Assembly (NCBI GenBank): GCA_019426215.1 | Contig: CM033405.1 | Coordinates: forward strand, 1,403,001 to 1,467,000 | Direction of reading: 5' to 3' | DNA length: 64,000 nucleotides | DNA from: Buddleja alternifolia | Lineage: Eukaryota; Streptophyta; Magnoliopsida; Lamiales; Scrophulariaceae | Shown here: positions 36,701 through 48,101 of the stretch, in pieces | Position numbering within the stretch: the stretch's first letter is position 1 | How the letters are laid out: every line of letters starts with the position of its first letter | Position numbers and translations under genes: made by a program | Notes under the pieces: model-generated | What the model saw: the letters and a program-made list of their open reading frames with translations, nothing else | Database searches by the model: none | Told to the model about the DNA's origin: nothing

Positions 36701-38147
36701 TTTTCACACACAAAAAAGAGTACGTTCTATCTAGATATTCCTAAATTAGTCGTGAAATTTATGTGCAAATTTTGTTGCATAAGCAAGATTTCATTGATTA
36801 TTTTTTGTATAATGCTCGAGTTTTCGAAGTTTAAAACTCATAGATTATACCTTTATCTTGACATCAAATAACATTTCTATGAAACTTAGCCATCTCTTAT
36901 CCAGGGTGCTCCTACAAACTTCCAGAACCCAATTTCTGGTGGTCCCACAAGCCCATCAATCCCGAGTCTTCCAACTGCTACAGTTCTCTCGTCATTACAG
37001 TGCATCCTGCAGCAGAACCTTGCGCAAAGAGTAAGCATTTTGGTTAGCTCAGTAACATCTTACTTGTTTGCCTGTTGCTGATTTGTCTGCCTATTCATCT
37101 TTTCAGGAAGATATACTTAGATTTATCAAGTTTGTGGAGCAATCCTCTGGTAATGCCCACTTATACTTGATCTCAAGCACAACAACTACTTTTAGCTTTT
37201 CACTTTATCAGATCTACCTAATATCTTTTTTTCTTCCTTCTTTTTTCCTCCTCGTATTCTTGTTTCTTTGTTTCTTTGAAATTTTCTCTCAGTCTGGATT
37301 GGAGATTTTTTTATTTTTTTTCTTTCTTTTTTGGGTTGTGGGGCTGGGGGTTACAGGCCAAAAGCCTTCGAGCGTTTTGTCTGAACTCAGTATCTCAGTG
37401 GTTGAATTTTCCTGTGTGCAGGCATAGCTACGGAATTAACAGAGAATGACCTTTCTCAGGTAAAGTTGCTTTTTATTAAAAATGAGAAATTGTGGAGTCT
37501 GATTAAAAGGAATTACGGTAAAATGGAGTCGCGGATTCAACTAGATTATACTTCTATATATTTCTTCATCTCCCAAAAATCCCATTTTCACCAATAACCT
37601 GGTCGTGTTATAGTGTAGCGGTGCACATAGGCAAATCTTCACTGAAACACGTAAATCTTGTCTTTTGTGTATTTGATTTTACTTTTAATAGTCTTCAATC
37701 ACTTGATTTATTCCTAATATTGACGTAAGAGGTTTCGAATTTCAGCTCTGTTACAATTGTAAAGTGTTTATATCTCTTCCTCTTTGGCCTAAGACTGGAA
37801 TTTTATGACCTTGCAAATTCGTGCGATATCATACAAAACAATGTTAACAATAATCCGTGCTATTTTATATGAAACAATATTAACAATAATATGCGTGTTA
37901 CTTATTCAGATGACCCCTAAGGAGCGAGATTTGCAAGCTCAAGTGATCCATATGCAACAGAGGTACGAAAACAAAATCCCTATACAATTCTTATTTATTT
38001 TCTGTCCTACTTTTGCTGAAATGAGTTTTCGAAAATGTCAGCATTGGAAGTCTAGTTGAAGAACTACAGAGACTTAAGATTAAAAATTCTCAGTTGGAAA
38101 GAAAATTAAGTGCGACAGTCAAGCAAGACGACAAGATACAAGAATAA
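30718..38147 (+). CDS. STE20/SPS1-group serine/threonine kinase, BLUS1-like, 19 coding exons, 674 aa
   Basis: Plant relatives include BLUS1, a blue-light signalling kinase of guard cells, and several uncharacterised homologues. Exons: 30718-30885, 31695-31949, 32642-32766, 32886-32930, 33023-33104, 33196-33264, 33334-33504, 33648-33713, 34277-34345, 34429-34563, 34670-34743, 35433-35663, 36058-36149, 36274-36350, 36905-37030, 37107-37149, 37422-37459, 37910-37962 and 38042-38147. The sum is 2025 nt and stays in frame. Kinase motifs are complete: Gly loop [16 protein letters not shown] lysine, HRDVKAGN loop, DFGVSA, GTPCWMAPEVM activation segment and [13 protein letters not shown] at the end of the domain (about residues 15-280). 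The C-terminal half is Ser-rich and hydrophilic and ends in a coiled coil ([18 protein letters not shown]). An active kinase is expected. Which Arabidopsis paralogue it matches best is not certain. Introns hold two fold-back MITEs. Confidence 0.92.
35035..35290. mobile_element. Fold-back MITE in a kinase intron, perfect 9-bp target duplication
   Basis: Ends GGGAAAATTATACTTAGACC and GGTCTGTGTGTAATTTTCCC are inverted. TTAAAGAAA flanks both sides (35026-35034 and 35291-35299). It lies in the intron 34744-35432. A relative with the same ends is at 43411, and fragments lie near 13140-13370. Confidence 0.92.
35841..35984. mobile_element. Small MITE with long G and C runs in a kinase intron
   Basis: CTCGGCCCAGC and GCTGGGCCGAG are the inner inverted repeats, with AACCGTTGGATCCCCC opposing GGGGGATTCAACGG. 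CTAGTTCTTG flanks both sides (35831-35840 and 35985-35994), a 10-bp duplication. The core contains about 11 G then about 22 C, which would pair and is a likely site of replication or sequencing slippage. Confidence 0.75.
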
Positions 38148-39148
38148 TGCTTCTCAAAGAAAAAGGAAAAGGAAATGACGCACATCTTTCTTTATCCTTT
38201 TCCTTTGTTCTTGTGAGCCAATTTTCCTACACAGATACGGGTTTTTAAAATGTTCAACGTATAATTTCTCAAGATAGATGGGTTAAAAAATTTGTCCTGT
38301 ATCATATGTGTGAATGTAAGAAGGCGCCCAATTTCTAGTTGTTCCTTGGTCATTCTTATCAGATCTCGGGACTCAGAAATCAAAACCTTCTTATGGTGGA
38401 CCCACGTGATAGCCACCATACATGGATAGTTGTGATGGTTCCGAGACTTGGAGTCTCGTGTCTTTCCTATAGTCTCAATAGCAGGTGTTGTGTATTTATG
38501 ATAAGATGATTTATTATTGTAATTAGTTTGTTGTTTTTCTCCGAGTATTCGAAGCGCGATTTTGAGCCGTTGGGTACTTCTTATGGCTCATTATTGCTGC
38601 ACAGATGTGAATAACTAAACTCAAGAATCATTTTTACGGTTACTGTAAATCCATTTTTATTTTATTTTATTTTTTGCATTTTGCATTAAATAATTTTGCT
38701 TTGTCTGTAATTACACAATGGATCATAATATGAAAATTATGAGGAAGAGAAAAAAATCAAATACAAGTATACAACTAGCAAGTATGCTCAGGCTCACGTT
38801 TTGAGTTTTCTCTCCCCTTAATAATTGTATTACAAGATAAACGTAAGCACATTTGTTATGTTATGTGATTTGTTGACTTCGGACTTGCTAGGATATGTGA
38901 TTGGTTAAACTTCAATGTGTGAAATTTCCTTTTCAACTGACACAAACCAAAACTACTTTTGGATTTGACTTTTCAGAGCAGCATCGAAGCCACTTGAAAA
39001 CTTCTTATGAGATTATGGGTGCAAATGAGTCGAGCTCTAGTTGAGTTTGGCCAAATTACGTGGCTCAAGCTCGTGTTTGAAACTTTTGAGTCTGAGATTG
39101 ATGAGCCACGATAAAAGAGGTAGAGCTCAAGCCTGGAAGAAGAAAAAG

Positions 39149-39186
<38 letters not shown>

Positions 39187-39602
39187 TACATACATATATT
39201 ATGTAATATTACCATAAAATATATTATATAATGTTAATAAATAAATTGAATAAAATATTACTTTTTGATACAAGCTCCCGAGATGATATAGTGGGCTCGA
39301 GCTCGGCTTGACCTAGCTACTTGGCGTTCAACTCGGCTTTGATTCGATGTCCAATCCTATATGAGACATAAATATGAACATTTGGCATCGTTTGAATATG
39401 AATATTTTTTATGAGACATAGATATAAACATTTAGCATCGTTTGAATATGAATAATTTTTGCATGGGTCAAGTTTATTAAAATCGGCCACTCAGAGATAA
39501 TTTTATGTTAGATCGAGTTCAATTGTTCGAGTGTAAATTTTATTTCTATCTCTCTCATACAAGTATGTAAAGGGTGCACACGATACATTTTACTGTATGA
39601 TA
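38148..39602. other. Kinase 3' flank, no gene
   Basis: The stretch probably includes the kinase 3' UTR and then AT-rich DNA with a TA/CA microsatellite at about 39150-39190. No gene is supported. Confidence 0.5.
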
Positions 39603-40026
39603 CAGGGGCGGATCTAAGCGGGGGGGGGCCCACCGACTTAATTTTTTTTTTGTTAATATATAGATATTTGTTAATTTTTAATTGTAAATTACATTTGTGC
39701 CCCCCTCAAATTATTAAGTGGCCCCCCTCAGCTTTTATATTTGAATTTTGCCTATCCAAGGTCGAAAAATATCACGTTTTCTCCCCTTACTTTGAGTTTG
39801 CCCCCCCAAAACCTAAAATTCTGGCTATAACAAAAGAGGTATAAGAGTATAAATTATGTCAAAAGTTGTAATTGAACTTAATTTTTTATTATATTTTCTC
39901 CTATAAATATACCGTACCGTACCGGGCAAGCCCCCCGCACCCCCCTTAAATCCTTCATCTATTTGGCAAAAAATGGAAGGTCCAAGCGAGTACCCTCATT
40001 GACATCAATTTCTAGATCCACCACTA
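39603..40026. mobile_element. hAT-family element, copy F
   Basis: It starts CAGGGGCGGATCTAAG and ends CTAGATCCACCACTA. Flanks 39595-39602 (GTATGATA) and 40027-40034 (TTATGATA) are an 8-bp duplication with one mismatch. It is inverted relative to copies A and E. The interior run GGCTATAACAAAAGAGGTAT is shared with copy H. Confidence 0.88.
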
Positions 40027-40445
40027 TTATGATAGATATAGGCACTAATACCATTAAATTTGATTTAACATAGATTTTTCCACCACTCCCTATTGTAAAT
40101 TATGGAGTACGTGGGAGATAAAAAGACACTTCCGCCACCCCACTATAGTAATGTGTGGTGGATCATTCACCATGAAGTAGGCTTATGCTTATCATTGAAT
40201 GAGTTCTCGAAACAAACAATATGATTACATGAATATGAGTCATTAGAGTGCCTTTCGGCTCATATAATAAATTACATGTATTAATAAAAATAAAAGTGAC
40301 ATCATCTTAAAGTTAACACAAAAATTAATTATTAAGGAAAAAGTCGGCAGTTTTTTCTTCTTCCTCCTCTTTAAATTGCATCATTCTTTATTAGTTAAAA
40401 AGAGGGGCTTATTAATTATCTATTATTTTTTTAATTTGATTTCAG

Positions 40446-40540
40446 TTGTTATGATGTCAAGTGGTCAACTGAAGAATATGAAAACCAAGTCTCACTTGTC
40501 AGCATGGACCACAGAACCCACAAGCCAAGATTTACTCTTG
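40446..40540 (+). pseudogene. Exon-like fragment of unknown origin
   Basis: After a good acceptor (TTTGATTTCAG) the frame reads CYDVKWSTEEYENQVSLVSM and then DHRTHKPRFTL before a GTAACA donor-like site. The composition is protein-like, unlike the flanks, but I recognise no family and find no partner exons. It may be a stranded exon or a captured gene fragment, or chance. Confidence 0.25.
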
Positions 40541-41864
40541 GTAACACCCCATGTGGAATCTCCATACTTTCTTTGGAATTTGTTTTGTACTTATTTAATC
40601 TCTCTTCTTCGTTCTCAATTCGGTAAGTATCTTTGTAAGCGCCATTTGATCTCGGAGGTATGATCTGGCTTGTGGTAGGTGACCAAAATCGACCCTACAC
40701 AAATTTTTGTTCACAGAAAAAAGAAAGAAAGGAAGGTACCATTGAACAAGGGGTGAGTAACTTCTGGTCTCGAATTTTACATATTTGGTCTTGTGATTTA
40801 AAATTATTTCATATATGGTTCACGTCGTCGATTTTTGGACAAATTGCCAATTAATTTTGTTGATTTGATGAGATGTGGCACATAAGAATTTCTAACGAAA
40901 GAAGAGAAATACTCATATTATGATGGAGAATATTCAAGTGAAAATGCTCTTCGCACTCGTGTGCCTTTTCACGAGTTTTTCCTATTAAATCAGTATAAGT
41001 ATGACTAGTTATGTCTAAAACTAACGTGTAAGTCAAATATACATTAATTTCTAAATTGTGAAGGTAAATATGCCTAACCAGCAAAACATTGGACAATAAC
41101 CACAGGTCATACTTGGGAGCTTCCGAGAGTTGGGCTACCGAGTGATCTCCACTTGAGACAAAAAATAAACAGTTTTACCTTGTTATTGGCCATATATCCC
41201 CATAAAATTGACCGTAACAATGAAATTAAAAATAAATAAAAAGAGACATATCATGAGGTTTTTATTGGAGTTTGGAGCTGGATTAGTTCTTCTTAATTAA
41301 TGTATGAGTGTATATATATATATATATATACTTTAAATTAATATATTAGGGTACAACTTATTAATGTTGATCTACTCATTCCCCAATAACAAAAAATTAA
41401 TCTCATGTAAAAGCAGGAAGTCAAAGATGGGATTCCTTGCAGAAAGCATAGGGAAGAACTAGAATAGCATCTTTGATTAACTCAAGATTATATAAATTTC
41501 TGTGTGATTTAAATATAATAGTACAAACTCTCCCTTGAAAAAAGATATAATTAAAATTTACCATTTCTATAGTACCAAACTTTTCATTAATTAAACAATA
41601 TGATCAATATCATATGGATGAAGGTTGGTGAAAGATCCTTTGTTTAGGTTATTAAATCATTGTTTGCATTACCAAGAACACTTCATTATGAAAAATATAT
41701 TTTATCTTGAAATAAGGAATCATAAACAAATTAAATAACAAAATAGTACCATAAAAATTAGAGAGAAAAAATGATACGATCGATAGGTAACTATGAAAAT
41801 TACTTTTGCAACTATAACAAAGAAAATTATAGTCCAGATTGAGTTTGTTGTCAAACTTGAGTCG
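40541..41864. other. Gene-free AT-rich stretch
   Basis: No gene or element end is supported. An AT microsatellite lies at about 41311-41330. Confidence 0.45.
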
Positions 41865-41874
41865 ATATTGAAAA

Positions 41875-42647
41875 GAGAATTGTTAAAGGCACTCCAATTT
41901 TTATTATTGACATTCTAATTTTTGTTTTATTTTGCCAAAAGGACAAAATTGCCCGTAATTGTTAAGAGAAAATTATTATAGATTTTATTCATATTAGATT
42001 TATTTAGTATAAACATATTAAAATCAATTTTATGTAGAAACATGAATTGAGATAATGTAAAGAATGTTATTGACATTTACATATTATCCCAAACTTGATC
42101 CTGCAATACTTAGATAAATTTATTGAAATATAATAAAAAAATCTATTTTATATGTGCTTTATTACCTCACAAAATCGAAATATATGGTTCTTCAGTTGCT
42201 TTGAAATAATTTAAGATACTATTTTTTCTAAAAAATTAGTTGATTATATATTTTCTACCATTTGTAATATTATATTTTTGTGTTTATACATGATTTGTAG
42301 TGTCTTCAATTGAAATGGATGACAATGAATAAAAATATTTCTAATTTTTGAGGTAATAAAGTACATAAAAAAATAAATTTTTTATTATATTTTGATAAAT
42401 TTATCTAAATATTGTAGGATGAAGTTTGATGTCAAAATGTAAATGCCAATAACATTCATTATCTTCATTCATGTTTCTATATAGACTTGATTTTAATATG
42501 TTTAAACTAAATAAATTTAATATGAGTAGAAGAAATTATTTTTAATAATTTTCTTCTAAACAATGAAGGGCTCTTTTGTCCTTTTGACAAAATAAAATAA
42601 AAGTTGGAGTGCCAATAACAATAGTTGGAGTGCCTTTAACAACTTCA
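41875..42647. mobile_element. Fold-back element, 773 bp, 10-bp target duplication
   Basis: Ends TTGTTAAAGGCACTCCAA and TTGGAGTGCCTTTAACAA are inverted, and pairing continues inward (for example GGACAAAATTGCCC against GCTCTTTTGTCC). Flanks 41865-41874 and 42648-42657 both read ATATTGAAAA. This is consistent with Mutator-like transposition. The interior is AT-rich with no coding sequence. Confidence 0.85.
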
Positions 42648-42657
42648 TATTGAAAAA

Positions 42658-43410
42658 ATGTCATCAAAATTAGTTGCAGTTTTTTCCCTATAATTGTGTA
42701 TAGCTTCTTGTTTCTAAAGATGACCGGTAACTCTGAATCTCAGTATAATCATAATTTTTTTATGTATAATGATTAATGAATCTCATATGAGTCATTGAAT
42801 TTTTTAACCGAATTTCTACATGTAATATGGTGTATAGTATCTTATTCATTAGGGAGTCAATGAAAATATTATTTTCATATAATCATAATTATTCGTATAT
42901 TATTGATCTCATATAAATGTTGTCATTTTCACAAATTTCCCGTTTATAATCGTGTAATATATTTTACTTTTTAAAGAGCGAATGAACTCAAAATCTCAAT
43001 ATAATCATAATTTCGTGTGCATAACTATAACACATGTCTCCTATTCCATTTACCATATATAATTGTTTTTCTTCCCTCGACATAAATCCTGAAACTCCTG
43101 ACTTTCACCTCATGTCATTGATACCAATTCATGAATGCAATTGATGGAAGAGTCCTTTTTCTTTTCCAAAGACAAACTACAAATAGTTTCAAATCAAAGC
43201 TTCTTTTGGTAGGACATATGAAGGGACAACATAAATTTATGACATTCCAAATGGATGAATATACATTTGTCACAAATTTAGCTCATGTCTAGTGTGTCCC
43301 TATTCCCTTGAAGTTCTTTCTATTTCTTAAAAAAAAAAAAAAAAAAAACTCCCTTGTTGAGGTGAAAATTTCACATGATTTTACAGGACATTAAATCAAT
43401 TAAGATTATT
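42658..43410. other. Gene-free AT-rich stretch
   Basis: Nothing supported beyond an A run at about 43330-43349. Confidence 0.45.
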
Positions 43411-43615
43411 GGGAAAATTGCACAAAAACCCTCGTATAATGTGAAATTACCAAACCCCCGTACTCCTCAGGGGTTGCATTATAAAATAAAAAAAATACAT
43501 AAACGATGATAGTAAGAAAAACCTCGCAGGAAAGGGGTTTTATGTAATTTTCAAAAAGTGAGGGAGTTTTTGAGTAATTACACATTATACTAGGGGGTGT
43601 TTGTGTAATTATCCG
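43411..43615. mobile_element. Fold-back MITE related to the one at 35035
   Basis: The left end GGGAAAATTGCACAAAAACC faces GTGTTTGTGTAATTATCCG. Flanks 43402-43410 (AAGATTATT) and 43616-43624 (AGGATTATT) form a 9-bp duplication with one mismatch. The ends and length match the 35035 family, but the interior has diverged. Confidence 0.82.
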
Positions 43616-44639
43616 AGGATTATTCTATAGTCTATATGACTATATTATATTAACCATATTAAGAATTTCTTTAATAAATGATTTTGAAAAGGAAAGAAAA
43701 ATTCGTACCTTTTTATCCCATTCTTTTTATTTATTTTTTCAATAATTCCAAATTCATCAAACATCTGTTTTGCCACCAAATTAATACGCTTATCCAGAAA
43801 ATTCTAGCTCAAATTGAGTTTGGTCAAACTAAAAAATGTGTAATTACACTTCTTATGAGATTGATGTAATTTCCAATAAAATTAACCAATCAAAAGACAA
43901 TCGTAATAATGCTTGCTAGGTGATTTCATGTTTGCTTGACCAAATCCCATCTCGACGACTTTTTTCTAGAATTTTTTTATTCTAACCCAGTTAGGTCGAA
44001 CCCAAATGTAACTCAAAAAATGTGTGATTAAAATAAGTAATCATTTGCAAGATAAATGAATCATATTTGAGTTCGGTCAAATTAATTCGAGTTAAAATTT
44101 CCAAATTTATTTTTTTTCCAAAAAATGTTTTTACAATTTTTACGAGTGATACTTAGTGGATCCGGTTTCCACCATTAACAGTGTTAAAACATGTAGAGAT
44201 TCACCAAAAAATATATATATTTTAATATTTATGTGGTGGATATTATCCGGGAGTTGAACTCCCGGATCCACTAATTATCATCCTATTTTTACCAACTCAT
44301 ATGATTAAATAAAAAAGTTACACAGGAACAAAAATAGTAGTTCCTTTGTACTCCACTACTTTGTCAGCCTCAGATTTCTCAGGTGATTTTGTTACTGAAA
44401 GTTCCCTCCACGCGGTTAAAAAGCGCGTGAGTCTTCTTGTTTTTCCCCTCGCTCCTTTTTTCAGCAAGAATTCCAACTCTTTCCACACTAAATACATGGA
44501 CCTCTACACCTCTTGGGAATTACAAGAATAAATTGCATGGGAAAATCTCCATTTCTTGTACGTTCAAATTAATTAATGTTCTGCTTTTCCCTTTACTTTT
44601 TGTTAGGTTGAAAAACGAATACTTCATTCGAGATCGTTC
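43616..44639. other. Gene-free stretch
   Basis: AT-rich. Fragments such as GAATTCTAG-like and TTCGAGTTAAAATTTCC near 43795-44105 may be worn pieces of the GGGAAATTCTAG MITE family. No gene. Confidence 0.4.
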
Positions 44640-45414
44640 GTTAAAAATTCATTTTAGCTCTGTTCAAATAATTTGAATCTCGACTCGAGCTCAACTAGAT
44701 TAGTAAAAAATTAATAAAATATGTGCAAAAAAGTCAAATTATTTTTGCTCGACTCGTAATCGGTTTGATTAAAGTTCGCTTGAGCTCAATTCGATTAACA
44801 ATCAAATCAAGCTCAAATTCAAATTCTGAAATTCGATCATAATTCAAACAAATTTAATTAACAATTTATTAAACTGGGCTAAGCTCGTGTACAACCTATT
44901 TTTTCTCTCCCTCTCCCTCTCTCTATATATCTCATATACATATCCAAAAACGGATGCCTTTTAGTTGAATTGATTCATCGATCGAAAACTTTTGCCAGTA
45001 AAACCAATTTAATCACTTGATAATTAATTCGAGCTCGTTAGTTAAAAATTCATTTTAGCTCGACTCAAATAGATTGAATCTCGACTCGAGTTCAACTAGA
45101 TTAATAAAAATTGATAAAATATGAGCTAAAAAAATCAAGTTATTTGTACTCGACTCATGTTCGGCTCGATTAAAGTTCACTCGATTAACAATCAAGTCAA
45201 GCCCAAACACAAATTCTGAAGCTAGATCATAATTCAAATATACTTAAACAATAATTTATTAGAGCTGTGTACAACCTATTTTTCCTCTCCCTCTCCCTCT
45301 CCCTCTCCCTCCTCTTTCCCTCTCTCTCTATATATATCTCATATACCTATCAAAAAACGGATGACTTTTAGTTGAATCGAATCATCGATCGACAACGTGC
45401 GCCAGTAAAACCAA
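44640..45414 (+). promoter_or_regulatory. Tandemly duplicated promoter and leader of the cysteine-rich gene
   Basis: Copy 1 (about 44640-45043) and copy 2 (about 45044-45414) align throughout: TTAAAAATTCATTTTAGCTC at the start, CTCCCTCTCCCTCT with TATATATCTCATATAC near the end, then TTCATCGATCGA and GCCAGTAAAACCAA. Copy 2 runs directly into the ATG; copy 1 has TTTAATC in that place and no ATG. The CT-rich tract plus TATATATATC in copy 2 (about 45290-45345) is the likely core promoter and leader. Confidence 0.8.
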
Positions 45415-45942
45415 ATGGACGATCGGAATCCATCTCCAGCTTCTTCCTCGTCGAGCGGCGCCGCGGTCAGTAACAACAGCCGCCGCCACCGGCGGCACAC
45501 GGTGGAGGAAGATGGCGGAGATCCGGTGGCCTGCACGGGGAAGAAATGTCAATCGTGCACGGCCGGAGTAATAGCCGACTGCGTGGCCTTATGCTGCTGC
45601 CCCTGCGCCGTCGTGAACATCCTAGCGCTGGCCTTTTTCAAGCTGCCGTTGGCGGTGGCGCGTAAGTGCATCGCGCGGAGGCGGAAGAATAGCCGGCGGC
45701 GGCGGAAGATGGTGGAAGAGAAGAGGAAATGCGGCGTTGGGGATGTAAATGGAATTTCGGGAAATGTGAGGGTCGAAGATGGAATATCAGAAATTGTATT
45801 GTCATGCCGTGTGGGTGATGAAGAAGGGTTAAATGACGATTTTAGTGCTGAAGAATTTTGGTTAGAGCTGTATGAGGTTGGTCATTTGGGATTTGGTAGG
45901 GTGTCTTTTACTGGATTTAATTTTCACAACAAGGGTAATTAG
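45415..45942 (+). CDS. Small cysteine-rich, probably membrane-associated plant protein, 175 aa
   Basis: Single-exon gene of an uncharacterised plant family; I recall Arabidopsis homologues described only as hypothetical proteins. The N-terminal 35 residues are Ser-rich and basic (NNSRRHRRHT). The conserved core, about residues 38-85, is CTGKKCQSCTAGVIADCVAL followed by CCCPCAVVNILALAFFKLPL. It combines eight clustered cysteines, possible palmitoylation or metal sites, with a hydrophobic stretch long enough for one membrane span. A strongly basic ARRRKNSRRRRK segment follows, suggesting a cytosolic face. The C-terminus ends in the family-like EEFWLELYEVGHLGFGRVSF. The start follows the duplicated leader directly. 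Function is not known. Confidence 0.8.
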   Translation: MDDRNPSPASSSSSGAAVSNNSRRHRRHTVEEDGGDPVACTGKKCQSCTAGVIADCVALCCCPCAVVNILALAFFKLPLAVARKCIARRRKNSRRRRKMVEEKRKCGVGDVNGISGNVRVEDGISEIVLSCRVGDEEGLNDDFSAEEFWLELYEVGHLGFGRVSFTGFNFHNKGN

Positions 45943-45991
45943 GGAAATTCGCCTTTTTTCTCCCCCTAATATTTCTTCCATGTGAAATTAG

Positions 45992-46120
45992 AGAAAATTT
46001 TAGTCTGCTCCCGACCCAGCTGCTGCACCAATTATATTTACAAAATGAGTAAATTACATCTGTCATATAATTGAAATAAACTTGGGTGGAGCCGAATCGG
46101 AAGTCGGCTAGAATTTCCGG
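45992..46120. mobile_element. MITE just after the cysteine-rich gene, perfect 9-bp target duplication
   Basis: The left end AGAAAATTTTAGTC faces GGCTAGAATTTCCGG, and CCCGACC faces GGAAGTCGG-like sequence. TGAAATTAG flanks both sides (45983-45991 and 46121-46129). It belongs with 15040-15186 and starts 50 bp after the stop codon, so it probably lies in the 3' UTR. Confidence 0.8.
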
Positions 46121-46129
46121 TGAAATTAG

Positions 46130-48055
46130 AACATGTTTAGAATTTTTTAGTATTGTAATTCTTTTTTCCTCTTTTTTGGCTTCGAAGGGTGGGTGTTAAG
46201 TGTCCGTTTTACCCTTTGGCTTGAGAAGTTGGATAGATGATAGTAAAGGAAAAATGAAGAATTTCTCTCTTTTTGCTCATTGATCCTAATTTAATTTCTT
46301 GTTTGTAAATTGTGATGGTTATTTTTAGATATACTTTTTATTCTTTTATGGTTTAATTTACTATGAATTTAACCTTTATAAACATTATTAATTGCTTCAT
46401 CACAAACCAATCGTTCTTAGAAGTTTCGGGATTCAGATTGAATTTGAGTGGCCAGACTCTCGAAGAACTACTCAGTATTATCATTATTAGGCTAATAATT
46501 CTAAGACTAAAACATTAAGGTATTTATTGTAGTTTCTTGTTCTTTAGATATGATTTAATTTATTGTTATGAATTGTATATAATTATATATGTTTGAAATG
46601 TTAATACAATCCAATGATGTAATTCATCATGGATTGTAATTCATCGTTGAAATGTTGAGCACCAAAAAAAAATGTAATTCATCCCCTTTTCTCACAATTC
46701 ACAAACTGATAGTTACAATCAGAAGTCAAAATCTTGTTCCTTTTAGGATGTATATTTTATTTTGAAACTGGCTCACACGTTATCACTTTATTCTTCACCA
46801 TTTTCCAATTCTAATTTAATAACTTAAATTGATTAATATATCAATTAATTAGTAGACAACATCAAAGGTCTACCTCATAACTTGTTTGTAATTTTTATAT
46901 ATATATATATATAAACTCACTTTCTGGTAATATATAATTTATTTAATAGTATATACATCTTATAGTGTTTTATCAATTTTGATATTTACTTTTGAGAATC
47001 GTAAAAGTCTCCCCTAATTGATATATTGGACAAAGTAGCATACTTTTTTTTTTAAAAGAAAAATCGGTCTTATATATCATTTAATCGAAAGTTTACAACG
47101 CCTGGAACAACTCAATTCATATCGACTCAAACGATGTAGTAAGAATATCTGAAACACCAACTATCAAGTTTCTTGAAGATAATAAATCTTAAGAACTCAC
47201 AAACGAACACAAGAAAATTCTTGTGCAACTCCTATTCAAGGAGAGACAAAACTCTCATTTGAGTGAGAAAGTAAACTCTCATATGAGAGAGAAAATAAAA
47301 TACTAAACAAAAAATCTAAAACGTTATATAAATTTGTCTTCATCTCTTCAAATTTGTCTCTGTCTCGTTAGATCCATATTCATCTCGTCAAATTTGAAGA
47401 TGTGATGTACAATTTGAAGAAGGGTGCTCCAACCCAACCCGCCGACGATGGTAGTGGTAATAATGGTGAAGTAGACAACTGCTTCACCAAGCCATCGTTG
47501 ACGAAGGAAAATAGAAGAAAAAAGTAAGCTAGGGTCTAGAGAGAGATAAGTAGCATACTTCAAGATCATAAAATTATGTAAATCTTTAGTTATGAAACTT
47601 TCTCATGTCCCCGGGCTCTTTTTTATTGAAAAAAAAAAGTACTAATTTGTATTTCACTTCATTTTTTTTAAATTTAAATTTATACCCCATAAGTATTTAT
47701 AATAATTCATATCAACTTTACATTTTTTTAAAAAAAAATTATACTTAAATGGTCCGAGTGGTTGTCCGAGTACTAGAGCTCCTCTATGTGCTATCTATTT
47801 CGAATATTGATATGACTTTGTTTCGTTGTAATAGCTAGAGATTGATGAATAATTGCTATAGTTAGATTGAAGTTGAGGAGCCATATTGTGTATTGTCTCG
47901 CGTTTATACCATTAAATCAAAAATCCAATAGAAAGTCAGCAATTTATATTTTTAAAATTCATACATAATTACAATGTTCGATATAGTTATATTTTATGTT
48001 ATACACTAGAATTTTCAAGTTCCAGAGTTCCTAAGAACCTATAAACAAGAAATAT

Positions 48056-48101
<46 letters not shown>

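Noticed and set aside
37068..37427. 119-codon open frame rich in Phe, Leu and Ser
   Set aside because: It spans two kinase exons in the wrong frame and an intron with T-rich runs; the kinase frame explains the region.
47340..47570. Possible gene fragment on the minus strand
   Set aside because: Frames on both strands are short and match no family I know; composition alone is not enough.
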